Source of the DNA: Lomentospora prolificans
Lineage: Eukaryota; Ascomycota; Sordariomycetes; Microascales; Microascaceae
DNA length: 64,000 nucleotides
Reading direction: 5' to 3'
NCBI GenBank assembly: GCA_029532625.1
Contig: JARFXM010000008.1
Coordinates: 2,852,001-2,916,000, forward strand
Part shown: in pieces, positions 47,043 to 59,149 of the stretch
Position numbering within the stretch: position 1 is the stretch's first letter
How the letters are laid out: each line of letters opens with the position of its first letter
Translations under genes and position numbers: made by a program
The notes under the pieces: generated by a model
Databases searched by the model: none
Told to the model about the DNA's origin: nothing
What the model saw: the letters and a program-made list of their open reading frames with translations, nothing else

Positions 47043-47571
47043 TGCGATGGGACAAGGACGACTAGGAAGCGCAACTCGGTAGTTTTGCTTGGGGCAATCG
47101 ACATTTGCCAGGCCAATATGTAGAGGTCGTTCTGCTCCTTGGTCACCAAGGCACGGGCTTGCTTACAAGGGAGCGGGAAATGTCGCAACGCCCACTTTTG
47201 GGGGAAAAAGGGGGCGGAAGGTGGGTTGCATTCGTCGTGCCTTGATACCGGAGATAATCGGTCACTGCGTTCGAGGGACCCACCATATTGCTGACTTCGC
47301 CCACTCATATCATCTCAAGCGGTTCCATGGTAGGCACGAACCACGCGTGTGCGGTCTCCATCAAGACACTAGCAATCCTATTCCCGCAATACGATCATGT
47401 GTGCCGTAGATGCGTAATATGAGAAGCGGCGACAACGACGATATAACTTGCTGTTCGATTTCCATGGAAGTTCATCAGTGCGGTTCGCCGAGTAACATCG
47501 TACCCGTACCGAAGATGTGTAATTACATAATCCAAGAAGAGCCGTTCAAAAGCCCCTCAATAATACATCGT
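47043..47571. other. Intergenic
   Basis: About 530 bp between the NTPase start and the pectate lyase stop; no gene seen. Confidence 0.5.
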
Positions 47572-48442
47572 TTAGCAATCTGAAGTAAGGTTGGAAACCG
47601 TGCAGAATTCGCCATCCGGACCGGATCCAATCTTTTGCGGTTCATCGCCATTAGAGTTACCTTCAAAGAGGTCGCAGGTCTTTTCGTCATCCTGGCAAGT
47701 GTCTGAAATCTGACAGGTATCCCCGTAATTGGTGTTGATTCCACACAAAACCCCGCCATCCACGGCAACGGACTTCTCCACCACAACATTGCGAGGGCCG
47801 CCGTTATCATCGCAGTTACCGCAGCTCCGGACAAGCTTGCCGTAATCCTCTGCGTAAAAGCCAGAGACCACGATCGTCCCACGGCCGTTGAACTGGAAAA
47901 TTTTGTCATCGGCATGGAAAGCGCCCCCACCATTGATGTAGGAGGTCCCGTCGGCCTGTTTAAAAGTGGCTGCATCTTCACAAACATCAGCCCACCAAAC
48001 GTTGTTCAAAGTGCTACATATGAACATGAAGAATTAGTCGCTGACGCCACCAGATCAAGACACTTCGGGTCAGTTTCCCACCATGTGCCTCTGCAGTGCA
48101 CTCCCTCAGCCTGAGAGGCACCGATGATGATATTGGATAGTGTGGCGCCGTCCTCGAGAATGAACATAGCGTCATCCTCGCCGGTTTCTGTCTGTCCCTG
48201 GCAAACATTGGCTATGATCCCGGATGTTAGTCGCGGGGTTTCTTGCAGCCGTCTCAAATTGATTGTTGTTAGAGGTGGAACATACAACTTCGCTCAAAAC
48301 GAACCATTTGACCATCGAAGGCAGTCTCGACTGGAATCGCCGCATCTGCACTAGTGACACCTGCTGAAGGAGGAAGGGTAGTGGTAACTGCCATTACACC
48401 ATTGCCGAGCACGGCCATAGCGAGGATCGGGGAAGACTTCAT
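47572..48442 (-). CDS. Pectate lyase, polysaccharide lyase family 3, secreted
   Basis: 242-aa enzyme, exons 48442-48286, 48211-48082 and 48013-47572 (729 bp, exact). A signal peptide (MKSSPILAMAVLGNGVMA) leads into the PL3 beta-helix: MFILEDGATLSNIIIGASQAEGVHC, then VWWADVCEDAATF and GKLVRSCGNC, the diagnostic four-block set for PL3. The second splice (GTGGGA to TGTAG) restores CRGTCTLNNVWW, the expected sequence. It cleaves de-esterified pectin by beta-elimination outside the cell, indicating interaction with plant matter. A TATATATA element lies 122 bp upstream on the same strand (48564-48571). Confidence 0.92.
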
Positions 48443-48563
48443 CTTGTATAATTGAATGGAGAGTATGGAAGCAAAAGAGGAATGACGACGAGTAGACGAG
48501 TAGTGGTTCAATGCATTGATGGCTGGCTTATGATTTCCCTACTAAGCGCCAACGGAGGGTACC

Positions 48564-48571
48564 TATATATA
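48564..48571 (-). promoter_or_regulatory. TATA box for the pectate lyase
   Basis: TATATATA on the minus strand, about 122 bp upstream of the ATG at 48442. Confidence 0.55.
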
Positions 48572-49399
48572 GTTGGGGACGTCGCCCCTATCGCACTGTC
48601 GGCCCCGAACCATTCTCTCCTCCGATCGTTTCGTACTTAGCGGGTCTAAGCCGGCTCACTTCTATTCGGGGGGACCACGGCTCCGTCGACATTGGAGCGC
48701 TTTCCAACGGCGACTATATTCGACACACACATTTACGGGGTTTTGCCGATCTCTTTGAATCCACCTAGATAAGTGGAGTGGCTTCGGTCAGATCGAATGA
48801 ATGTTAGGCGATGTCGTGGCTGGCGGAAAATGTTTTCCCGATTTGCGGTGCAAGGGGAAAACCTGGTTATTACTGCGAGGTGGGGTGAATCCAACCCTTT
48901 CACTTTTGGACATTGCGCCCGACCTTGTTTCATCCTAGTGCTCCACTGCTGACGTACGGAGGGAAGTCAAGGGGAGGACATTGTCGGAGGCCGACCATGC
49001 GGCTGCGCAGGCGAAGATTGCTCTCTAAACATAGTTTGGGGCGCTGAAGAGAGATTATGCTGTTGTTTGCATGGCTTACCCTCTCCCTAGGTATATTATG
49101 CAACCAGAAGTCCTGTTTCTTTTGTAGGGTCTTCTCGTCCAACTAGAGGTAAACTGTATCTTTACAGTTATTCCAAGTTCACTGAGTCAATCATAGAGAC
49201 AGCTGTTGTATCGTTAAATCATTCATGCAAGACCGCATTTTTACCGTGGCCAGCGAGAAAGTGTTACTGGCTCTCAATTGCCATCAGCTCCAGCTCCTGC
49301 GCATTTTTCAATAGTGCAAGCCACCTCAGCGTTGACGCTGTCACAGGCTAGGAATCAGAATTGCCAAATTCGTACTCGCCTTAAGATCGACTTTCTGGA
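48572..49399. other. Intergenic, no gene recognised
   Basis: About 830 bp between the pectate lyase promoter and the HET relic. It should contain further upstream promoter sequence; I see no coding sequence. Confidence 0.5.
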
Positions 49400-49431
49400 C
49401 TCTGCCCGTGTATAATATCCCCTGGTGCCCC

Positions 49432-49800
49432 AAGAATGGGTTCTTTCAAGAACGCGTCTTATCGCAGCGCATCCTTCATTTTTCGTATGAGGAACTCGCG
49501 TGGGAGTGTATGGAGACCAAGACAGTGAGTGTGGTGAGTTTGGCAGATATCTTGGCGGAGAGGATCTGTTCGCCCTAAAGGGGATGTATAAGCTGATTGA
49601 ACGAATGAAAGGATGGCCTATGATTTTCTGGTGGGAAACTTTGAGAGACTACTCTGGAATACAGCTTACCTACGATAACGATATCTTCCCAGCACTTTCC
49701 GGAGTAGCCGAACTTCATAGGGCTGCCTAGGATTCGACTTACCTCGCTGGTTAGATATGGGGGCTGTGCAGAATTACAGTTTTCAACGAGTTGAAGTGGC
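49432..49800 (+). pseudogene. HET (heterokaryon incompatibility) domain relic
   Basis: Fragments in two frames match the end of a fungal HET domain and what follows it. GFFQERVLSQRILHF and LAWEC are read from 49438. After a frame change near 49515 come RDYSGIQLTYDNDIFPALSGVA and then, past stops, TYLAG and a Trp. The order (QERVLS, WEC, YS..LT...D.FPALSG, YLAG-W) is that of the family. Stops at about 49728 and 49755 and the missing N-terminal half make it non-functional. HET proteins trigger cell death after fusion of unlike hyphae. Confidence 0.6.
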
Positions 49801-51564
49801 GACCCTACCAGCGACTGAGGAAGCTGTGGAAAGCTATAGTGAATTTTTAGACAGCTCTGTCCAGAACGACGATATTTGCATCATTGGATTCATAACTGGG
49901 AGACTTAATCTTTGGGGCTAGGCAAGAGGGTGTCGCGAGCGTAGATCTTACCTGAGCGGTATTGAGTAAGACAGATAATGATAGCAAACAAGGTAGCGCT
50001 CGACAATTATACTATTAACAGACTTCATATAAAATGCTGTCCCACGATGGGAGTTATATATAGTATCCTGTCATCTCTGTCTAATAAATTTGTCCGCTTT
50101 TGAGGCTGTGATAGAGGCTCTGTGTTAATCTGACCTTTCGAAGTCAGCTATGCTGCAACAGAGTCTACACAGCTCAGCAGAACATCCAGTACCCGCTGCA
50201 TTGTGGCCACGCCGAGACTTCGGCCTGACACCGTTGTTGTATTAATCGATTGCTACTAGGATGGAGATGACCCACCCTGCGACAACGCTAAAGGCGATCT
50301 AAACACTTACTCTATCAGTGAGGATATCAGACGGAAGCCTTGTACCGCAGAGCTCATACCTAGATCTAAGCCGTTCTAGGGCCTGGACATAGTCCTCCTC
50401 AAGCCTCACCACTTAGGAAAGCGAAGGCAACACAGAAGCATCGTTGGCAGGCATCGACTCCAATTATATCAAGGAATAGCATACACCACTTAAACGTCTT
50501 GTATGTGCAATCGAGGAAGAATAGTTTTGAGTAAACCTGAAGATGCTAATAAGTCTAGATAGGCAATTGAGATATTTGTAACCCGGCCCTCTAATAGATC
50601 AAGCTGCACCCAGTCCCAGAGCCCTTCTTGGTCTGGTGGGTTAGCAAGGGCGGGGATTGTGCTTTGGCCTTCGTGTACCTCGGTGGATTACGTCGACTTT
50701 GAGTAATACGGTTATAGCTGAGACACTATTATCTTCCAATTCTGCGTATCTAAGGCCTAATTTTTCGCTCGGGCCCAGTGTTTAGAGAGCCGCCATTTTA
50801 TAGACCATTATCAATCATCCCATGACTGTAACTTCGCGTCAGGCGTGCAAATGATAGCAACGGATGTTTACAACGAATGAGAGGCAGCCCATGACTAAGT
50901 ATTCCACTAGCTGACATCTAAGTTGCTCAATATCATATTCCGAACGCGCCAATTATTAAGAACAGGACAACCATGGAAATAATGTCGTACGAAGACAGGG
51001 GTGAATGGGTCGCTTCCAGCTCTAATCGGTTCTGCCGAGTTTTCTGTCAATACTACGTCTGCCCCCAGGTGAATGAATACTAAGCCTAAGAATCCGAGAA
51101 AAGTTGCATAAGCAGCCCACTCTCAGCGACAATTCGTAGCAAAGTGTCAGCAGGCGCCCGGTTAGTATAAGTGGGGAAGGGGACCCGCTAATTCCTCAGC
51201 CGCTTTCTTTTTCACTCCTCTCTTAGTATACCTCCCATATCTTTTATATTTGCGTGCATTAGCAAACAATATAAGGCCAACTGGTCTCCCATATACCATA
51301 GGAGGACGCGGCTAGTGACAGGGTAGTTAACGGTCTAGAAATTTGTTCTTAAAGTAGGCGATAATTATAAAAGCAGGTTTCCTCTATCCTGAGCTTTTGA
51401 GTCACGTGGCTGCCTGTCGCGACGGGTATACCCGAAATTAATTAAAGCACCCCAAATTGACATCGCCCCTTAATAAAACCCAAGTCCCCTGTCCGCCTCC
51501 GTCGTTCCTTTCTGCTCGCAAACCATTTTCCTCCTCGAGTGGCATAACGATAAAAATAGCAGCT
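49801..51564. other. AT-richer gene-poor interval
   Basis: About 1.8 kb with many stops in all frames and no motif. It may be decayed sequence continuing from the HET relic. The right end is the promoter of the 51565 gene. Confidence 0.5.
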
Positions 51565-53049
51565 ATGGCAGCGGGACGGAGGAACACTTGGCGAGTATTC
51601 GCTCGAATACTGTCCTGTGCGTATCTCATACAAGGAACGCGCCTCGCGGCAGCTGCGAATGAATGCCCTAGCGACAACCCATTTACTATACGAAACCAGG
51701 CCGACGCTGACAAACTCTCTCAATGCGGGTACTTCCTAGGCAATGTCCACGTAATAGATGGTGCGGAGGGAGATATAGTATTGGAGGGAATCAATAGTAT
51801 CGGAGGCGACTTGATAGTGAGCTATACACAGGATCCGCCTACGGGAGACCTCAAGTCAGTCTCCGCCCCCGATCTCCGCACCATTGAGGGCAGTCTACAA
51901 CTTGGACCACACGATACACTGCAGCACGTCGACCTTCCGCAGCTGAATAAGATCCTGCGTTCATTCAGCGTCAGCGCCGTGCCCGAGCTCACAGAGCTAA
52001 ACGCCCCAACTCTGGGTTCTTTTAAAGGCTCTTTCTCTCTGACTGATGCGCCGAAGCTAGAAGCTTTTGTGCTGATGGCGCCGGGTGACACTGCACGCGG
52101 TGGCCAGTCGCCGCTCCTGGAGGAGGGAGGCTATGTCCGGATAGACAATGTCGGGGTGCACAATCTGAGCAATGTGTTCAATGGATACTCCGCGGAGAGT
52201 ATCTGGCTGGCGAACCTCCCTAATCTAAACGATCTTACAATATATCTAGGTGACGTTGACTACTTTGACGTCGCTGGAAACGGGAAACTGAACCTCACGA
52301 TCGCGAGCCTGGGCCACGAGAGGCCGGCCCGGCGCCTCAATATCACCGGCGTTGCCGCAATGGGGAGTCCATGTACGCGAATTCTTGCGACAAACGTCAT
52401 CTTTGAGAACAATACGGCCGAGGTGCTACCGTTCTGGATCAAGGGCCTTGAAGAGCTGGAAATTCGAAACAATCCCAACCTTAGGTTCGCGATACCGGGT
52501 TTGACGCCATCCTCATCAGATGACTGGTCGCTCCGTGAGGTAACCATTACCGACAACCCGAAACTCAGGCTCGCCCAGCAGGTTGACGATCCCATAGTAG
52601 AGAGCTGTGGGGATGTATTCAAGGGGAAAACCTATGGGGTTGACTCTAGAGAAACATGGATATTCGACTGGGATGTTCTACAACACATGGAGCTCCATGC
52701 CGATATCGAGCCTAGGTTCTTGTAAGTTTCGCGATCAAGTTAGAAAGCCTGTATAATCCCGTTCCTAATGCTAATCGCTTGACCCTCTAGCGTCCATCTT
52801 ACCGATGATGGGTTTAATAGTAAAAGCAGCGTTTATGTGGACGTGTCAATCATGTCAACAGATCCCGGGTTCAGTTGCGACATGTTCAACGCGCTGCGCT
52901 CCAACACTGGATTCCTTGGTGGCGATTATTCATGCCAAAACGAAACTGTTTCACTCGATAGATCGGACGATTCGTACGCATCATTAACAGCTCCATGGAC
53001 CATGTGGGCGGTCGTCGCACTTGCCTGGACAGCAGCGATGTGTGTTTAA
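51565..53049 (+). CDS. GPI-anchored ECM33/SPS2-like cell-wall protein
   Basis: 471-aa protein, exons 51565-52721 and 52791-53049. The N-terminus contains a basic-hydrophobic signal peptide (RVFARILSCAYLIQGTRLAAA). The body is a receptor-L-domain-like solenoid of leucine-rich strands with FTIRNQADADKLSQCGYF, LDNITSIGGDL-like IVLEGINSIGGDLIV and several LNAPTLGSFKGSFSL repeats, typical of ECM33. The C-terminus ends with a hydrophobic tail (APWTMWAVVALAWTAAMCV) suitable for GPI attachment. Several N-glycosylation sites are visible. It probably supports cell-wall integrity. An in-frame upstream ATG at 51457 would put the signal peptide internal, so 51565 is preferred. Confidence 0.85.
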
Positions 53050-53061
53050 GGTAGCCAGTGG

Positions 53062-53330
53062 TGTGACGTTCCAACACTATACGTCAGGGTTAGCCTCCTT
53101 AGGGTTAGAACAGTCGGGCCTGTAAGTGGATAAGTGAGGCAGTCAGACAGTAATAACGAGGTTCCGTAATGCGTATTCAAGTGTGGTTCATAAAATGACT
53201 TTAATTGACTACTGGAAAGACTAAGGAAAGATAACTAGATACATGGTAGCGGCTGTGGTTTATATGTATATTCGTTCCATGGCCATATAGTGGCCCCAGG
53301 CGAACTTGCTGTGTAGCCACTACATCGTGG
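53062..53330 (+). repeat. Dispersed repeat copy A, LTR-like
   Basis: Begins TGTGACGTTCCAACACTATA just after the ECM33-like stop and matches the region from 57343 across about 220 bp at roughly two-thirds identity by eye. The start TGTGACG is the reverse complement of the end (CGTCACA) of copy B, the pattern expected of LTR ends. Confidence 0.6.
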
Positions 53331-53414
53331 CGAGCCTGTAATATAGTCTAATCTGTATATTTAGGATGGATAGAGATCGCTTTGGAGACAAAAGCGGGGT
53401 TTGGAAGGGGGTAG

Positions 53415-53584
53415 TGTCACGGCGCTGCCGCGACATTGCCTCTCGTGTCCTATGTATGCTGAGTCAGCGCGGTCACAAATGACCGCATCTAGATGTCTGC
53501 CAGATCCTGAGACCTTCTCCTCTTCCTCTTCCTTTGATCCTCACGGATCAACGTCTTCTAGATGGTTACCCTAGCGCCGTGACA
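53415..53584. mobile_element. 170-bp element with perfect 12-bp terminal inverted repeats
   Basis: Starts TGTCACGGCGCT and ends AGCGCCGTGACA, exact reverse complements. It has no coding capacity. TG...CA ends with extended inversion fit either a small fungal solo LTR or a MITE. No clean target-site duplication is visible in the flanks. Confidence 0.6.
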
Positions 53585-53685
53585 AGCTATAAGTATTCAA
53601 AGGAACATTAAGCGCACGAGACAGCCTGCCAAGCTAATTTGTCCGACGCTTAACAATACCTCAATTGCTTAGTTGGTAAGTGAGT

Positions 53686-55254
53686 TCACAAAGTAAGGCC
53701 ATCACTCAACGAGGCAGGAAATCGCTTTTCAGGCGGTCCCTTGAGCTTGAAGCCAGCACCTCGAAGATCCTGGAAAAGACCGTCTGGATCGTAGATGCGA
53801 GATGTGTTCTCCAAAAACTCCCTCGTTTTTTCGTCAAAAGCTTCGAAGGCGTTTTGGTACTGGCTGGCATAGTTGAGGTAGATGTAAGGGTTATATACTC
53901 CACGCTGCTTCGCCTCCGCCTCTGTCCTGTCGAAAATTGTCTGCAAAGTCAAGAGAACTCGAGGGTTATCCTCCTTCTTTGCCCAGACTGGTTCGGCGTT
54001 GAACATTAAGAAAGGACCCTTGTCTGCGAGACCGAGCGCGTTGCCCCCGTTGACGGTCATTCGATCGATCACGTTTTGGGTGATATACTGGATGGCGACC
54101 TGGACCTTCAGTCCTTCGACGTCAGCGATCTTGTCCATTTCCTCAATCCAAACATCTCCCCAGTAACATATCATGTGCTCATCGATGTTTGTGCAGGACA
54201 CCCACAGCGAGTTCTCGACATGATGAGGGTAGCCCCTGGCCATGATCCTTGACATCTCACTGTGACTTTGAGTTTTTGCTGCACTATAAATTGACGGGAT
54301 GGCTAGAACGTCTTGGAAGAAAACGGGAGATTCGACCCGGTCGCAGTAGGAGAGCCAGCTACCCCAGTGCCAGTGGCCTCCCGTCTTTCCAAGAGCCAAG
54401 ATGAAGAATGCATTAGGATCCTCAGGAGCACTCTCACCGGCTTTCATAAAGGCGGCAATGACGGAATCGCTGTGGATGATATCCCAAGCTACAGGCCCAC
54501 CCCACATACCAGGGTGAGGATACGCGTTGAGAGTGAACGACGTGACGATACCAAAATTCCCTCCTCCGCCACGCAGCGCTTTGTATAGCTCGGGGTGCGA
54601 GTCAGCGCTCGCCGTGACGATCGTACCGTTGACAAGCACGACTTCGTACTCTCGTATATTGTCGAGAGCCCAACCGTACTTGTTGCAGTAGAAGGAGATG
54701 CCGCCTTGACGTATTTATTAGCAAGGGATCGCCAAAGACAGATACAAGGCATTTCTCACCTCCAAGGAGAAAGCCACCGACGCCAACAGTCATCGCTCGG
54801 CCACCGACAACAGTGAGTCCTTGAGGCTCCAGCGTGGTATACACATCCAGCCAGCGATTTCCGGGCCCATTTTTAACGACGCTGCGATCCTCTTCCAGTA
54901 CCATATGATTAAGCATGGCAAGATCGATGGAAACGCCGTTCGAAATTGATGATTCACCGTGGAACTTTCCGTGGCCACCGCTCTTGACGAAAAGGGCAGC
55001 TAGTAAATTTCAGAATGACCAAGGCCATGGACACATCTACAACTGTCCTAGGCCGGAAGATGCACGCTGGAGTAGCCCTGGCCTGTTCTCCAGTCCAATA
55101 CGAGGCCCTAGCCCGTTCATACTCTGCAGAGTCCCTAGCCAGCGTTTGGGAGGGACATATCTTTGACAAAAGTTGGCACTGCGTGTCATTAGAAAATTGG
55201 TGATAATATAGCACAAGACATACTCACAGCAAGGTCCATATCGAGCTTTATCAT
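53686..55254 (-). pseudogene. Berberine-bridge-type FAD oxidase with an apparent frameshift
   Basis: Exons read as 55254-55228, from 55178 to a frameshift near 55000, then to 54760, and 54704-53686. Early sequence ARATPACIFRPRTVVDVSMALVILKF and later FVKSGGHGKFHGESS belong to one FAD-binding PP-loop but lie in different frames, with no GT-AG intron able to join them (1 base missing or 2 extra in AAATTTACTAGCTGCC, complement of 54996-55011). SGGHG carries the histidyl-FAD site. The bicovalent Cys motif is absent (TVVGGRAMTVGVGG), so single attachment is likely. The C-terminal half ends RIYDPDGLFQDLRGAGFKL, near the expected BBE end. If the shift is a sequencing error the gene is otherwise complete at about 470 aa. 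Confidence 0.7.
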
Positions 55255-57342
55255 TTCGAATTGAAAGTTATGCGTGATGCGCGAAGTATTTTGGAATGTT
55301 GGGTGGATAAAACTGGTATGTTTTATACGGCACTGGTATCATTTTGGCGCTTAGACCGCCAATTATCGCCCATCGAAAATACGCGACCTGGTCCTAAACC
55401 CCTCATCCTCATCTTGATCTACCACGCCAGACTGATACTGTATTGATGTAACAAGTCTAGTGTCTTCTGGATGTGCGGGGAGCGCATCCAAGGGGCTTTT
55501 CGGAAAGCAAACATTTTTCCTTCGCGGACATCTGGGAAAGTCCCGGCGACTCACTATTGCGGGGGTTTGGGTCCTAGTGTGAGGTACTATGCAGCGGAAT
55601 CCGTGATCGTTTATGGCGCTTAGATAACGGCCTCGCCCCACTCGCTGGCCCACGGCCACTTTTGGACCCTAGCGACAGCCTAAGCTCGCCAGAAGCAGGG
55701 CAATAGGAACGGATTCTGGCACCTCATTGAGGTTGGCCTCGGGACAAATCAGTAGCAGTGTATGGGCAATCCGCCAGAGGTTTATCCTTTACTGTTACCC
55801 TTGATTGCTGAGGCTGCATGTCGGCCCTTCGTAGCTCGTGACAGAACGGAACCATCCTGAGCGACGGGTGAGCACGGCCACATGTGGACACGGCTCGAAA
55901 GGGCCAAGGATGTAGTTCAGATTCGAGTCATATGATTAGATATAAAATTAATAGGAATGAGTCGTTAGATAGATATCACTTCTTACTAGACATCGCTAAT
56001 TGCAACTGACTACAATCCTAAGTAATATGCTTGATCATTAATCACTGTGATCCTGAGTGGTCTGCTCTATAGGCTTTCTGTCCGAGTTATCCTTTCCTGT
56101 TATACTTGTCCGCCAAGGCCGCATGTAGGGTCTTCCGTGGCCTGTGACAACACGCACATGCGCGCTGCGACGCCTTTTACGACTTGCCTCCCCAGTCTAA
56201 GCTAAGGACTGCCAGCATGGCACCGAATTTTCTTTAGTTCAAGCTCCCACCTCCCCCTCCTGCTTTTATTTCAGCCACACTAAAATCCACCCTCCCAAAT
56301 CCACGCCACCAACTTTAATCCTCCATCACTTCCACATCTAAGTCAACTTCATATGAAATCATGGAACTGATATTTTCGGCGTCGCTTCTTTCATCGGAAC
56401 TAATATTGTGGTGGTGGGTGGTGGTGGTGGTGTGGTGTGGCTCGACAGGAAAGATTCAGCCACAAGCGCAGTAGCTAATGGAGTGGGGATCCGGGGCACG
56501 GACTTGAATGCCAAGGATAAGAAGAGGTGGTTTTCCCGATTTTGATTCAAGGAGGGAAGGAGAAATAAGAAGCAGGCAGTAAGACGAGCACGATGTGACG
56601 ATATTCATCGCTGTCGCGGCGGTCGTTGCGGTCGTCGCAATAGCTGTCGTCACGTGTACGAATGACTGGAGCATCGCGCATCGCGCCTTCCCGCTGGACA
56701 AACAGATCCTGTATTATATAGATATCTCTACGGCGCCGATTCAAAGCCTCTTCCCTTCTTTTTTCTCTCCGTCTTTGGATCTTTAATATATCCATGTCAT
56801 TATCGCAGCTCCGTCTCGAACCGTGCTACGGACATCACACACGAGGTGCTCCAAAAGGTAGTGATAAGTGGTTCCTAAGAGGTGCACTCCATGCGTCACC
56901 CGCCTTACTGAATGTGTCATCCGGCCAATACATGTCGTCCTCTTCCTCGATTATCTCTGATCTCCCTCGTAATCTTCTGATCACTGACGACTCCAATTGG
57001 AAGTGCGCAATGCCCGACGTCCTAAGCCCGACCTGACCATGGCATACATACCTAGTCGCCTTACCCACGAAAACACGACGAACTTCGGGAGTTTTCCCCA
57101 CCCCACCACACTATTTCTGAATTCCCCATGCGAAGCTTCTGGACCCAGCCAACCTCGAATTCGGATTTGTTTTCGACCCTCTGTGTTTTTCAACTTGAGA
57201 GCTTCAATTTAGCTTTCTAAGGCCCGAATCTTAGCTTCAGCGGTAGCCAGCTTGAAAGTCTCCTCTCAAAAGCTTTAAAGACACTCTAGAAGAGAAGATG
57301 TTGGGTTGCGATATGTTGATCACCTAAATTAGATCACTATCC
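55255..57342. other. Intergenic, no gene recognised
   Basis: About 2.1 kb. A GGT/GT-rich tract lies at 56408-56441. Short frames on both strands near 56500-57200 have no family motif. Confidence 0.5.
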
Positions 57343-57662
57343 CTCATGACTTTCCAACACTATACATTAGGGTTAGTCCTTAGGGCTAGAACCGCCGGGG
57401 CCTGTCCTTGGAAGAGTTAAGCAGTCAAATGGTCACTAAGCAGTCCGCAACGCGCATTCTAGTATGGGTGTCGGAGTTACTTGTTGACTACTAGATATTA
57501 TAGAGAGCAGAACTAAATACAAGCGGTAGAGACCGTGGTTTAAATATTCCGTTTTACCGTACTGATCCTGGATGGCTTTCCTCGCTGTGTGTTTTGTCAT
57601 TCTGCCGCGGGTCACTGCCTCACATCTGACCTTAAATAGTCATGATGACCCAGGTCGTCACA
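57343..57662 (+). repeat. Dispersed repeat copy B, LTR-like
   Basis: About 320 bp. The first 220 bp match 53062-53290; it ends GGTCGTCACA. Shared words include TTCCAACACTATAC, AGGGTTAG, TTGACTACT and GTGGTTTA. No internal coding region is attached to either copy. Confidence 0.6.
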
Positions 57663-58219
57663 TCTGGAACCTTAAGGCTTCTTCTTTCTTGGCTGATCAC
57701 GGTTAAGCCGATTTCTGAGAGTCAGTCTTGGAGATACTCTGTTCCTTGACTGTATCCTGTCTTTGCACCAGTTGGCGATGGCGTCAAATGTATCCCGAAG
57801 GGCTTCTTCAAAATAAGACTTTCATAAAGAAAAGAAGCTAAATGTTGAGTTTCAATAATATTGGGAAAACGATCGTGGAGATATTAGGATTCGAAGTCTG
57901 CAGGTCGACTTGGCGGTATGGATATTCGCGTCGTCAAAGGAGGGGGTTAAACTTATCGCCGATCGAGATGCCATCACGCTGGGGCTCAGCCGCAGCGCCA
58001 GGTGCGAGTGAAATGCGCTCAAACAGTGTTCGGCGATGAAAGTTCAATGTATAGGAGTTCAACTAGAGCGTAAGCCAAAGGGTCAAGGAACCCTTGGTAC
58101 AGTAGGATACAAGAGCACCAGGTACATTTCAACATCTTATACGGGCATAAACCCAGAACTCAAGCTCGATTTTCAGACGTGAAATACTTATGGGGTGTAA
58201 AGAACGAGTGTTCTCGTGT

Positions 58220-58343
58220 GGCATCTCTTTTAAGGGTTAGATATCCAATAGCCAGCTAGGATTCAGCGACAGCATTGGTATCTGTGCGAGTTCGACCTAG
58301 GCTTCCCACCTTCTTCTTTAGCGCTATGATAATATGATAGGGT

Positions 58344-58425
<82 letters not shown>

Positions 58426-59140
58426 CGTGCGCACGTATGGCACCTTTCTCTTTTAAGGGTTGGATATCTAATAATAGCCAGCCAGGATTTAGTGATAGCT
58501 AGCATTAGTATCTGTACGAGCCTGTTCAACGTTGGCTTCCTACCTTCTTTAGTGCTATGATTTAATGATAGTATTAGTATCTGTGTGAGCCTGTTCAACC
58601 TTAGCTTCCCACCTTCTTTGGCACTATGATAGAGTAGTCTAATCGTCGGGTTCTTGTATGGCATCTCTTTTAAAGGTTGGATATCCAATATCCAATAATA
58701 GCCAGCCAGGATTCAGTGTTCAACGTTGGCTTCCCACGTTCTTCTTCAGTGCTATAATAATATAGTCTAATTATAGGGTTCTCACTCTTATATTATCTCT
58801 CTCTCTATGCATACATGCGTGTGGCACCTTTCTCTTTTAAGGCTTGGATATCTATGTGAGCTTGACCTTAGCTTCCCACTTCGCTTCCTACCTTCTTCTT
58901 TTATACTATGATAGAGCAGTCTAATCGTAGGGTTCTCGCGTGGCATCTCTATGCGAGTTCAACCTTGGCTCCCCACCTTCTTCAGTGCTACGATTCAATG
59001 ATAGCATTGGTATCTGTGCGAGCCTCTTCAACCTTGGCTTCTACCTTCTTCAGTGCTACGATTCAATTCAATGACCAGCATTGGTATCTGTGCGAGCCTG
59101 TTCAACCTTAGCTTCCACCTTCTTCAGCGCTATGATAGGT
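58220..59140. repeat. Degenerate minisatellite with embedded (CT)n microsatellite
   Basis: Repeated blocks of roughly 110-160 bp share CTCTTTTAAGGGTTGGATATC, AATAGCCAGCCAGGATT, GTATCTGTGCGAGCCTGTTC, TTGGCTTCC and CACCTTCTTCAGTGCTATGAT. Recurrences begin near 58220, 58440, 58655 and 58810, then continue as shortened units to 59140. A pure CT tract, broken once by TGTGTT, spans 58343-58421. Confidence 0.85.
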
Positions 59141-59149
59141 GGAGGGAAA

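Noticed and set aside
51151..51200. tRNA-like stretch GGCGCCCGGTTAGTATAAGTGG
   Set aside because: Contains a D-arm-like TTAGTATAAGTGG but I could not pair an acceptor stem or find a TTCGA T-arm at the right distance.
56359..57212. Cluster of short frames on both strands
   Set aside because: They overlap GT-rich simple sequence and each other, with no motif.
58263..58688. 141-codon frame rich in Arg-Glu
   Set aside because: Produced by the CT microsatellite; not a protein gene.
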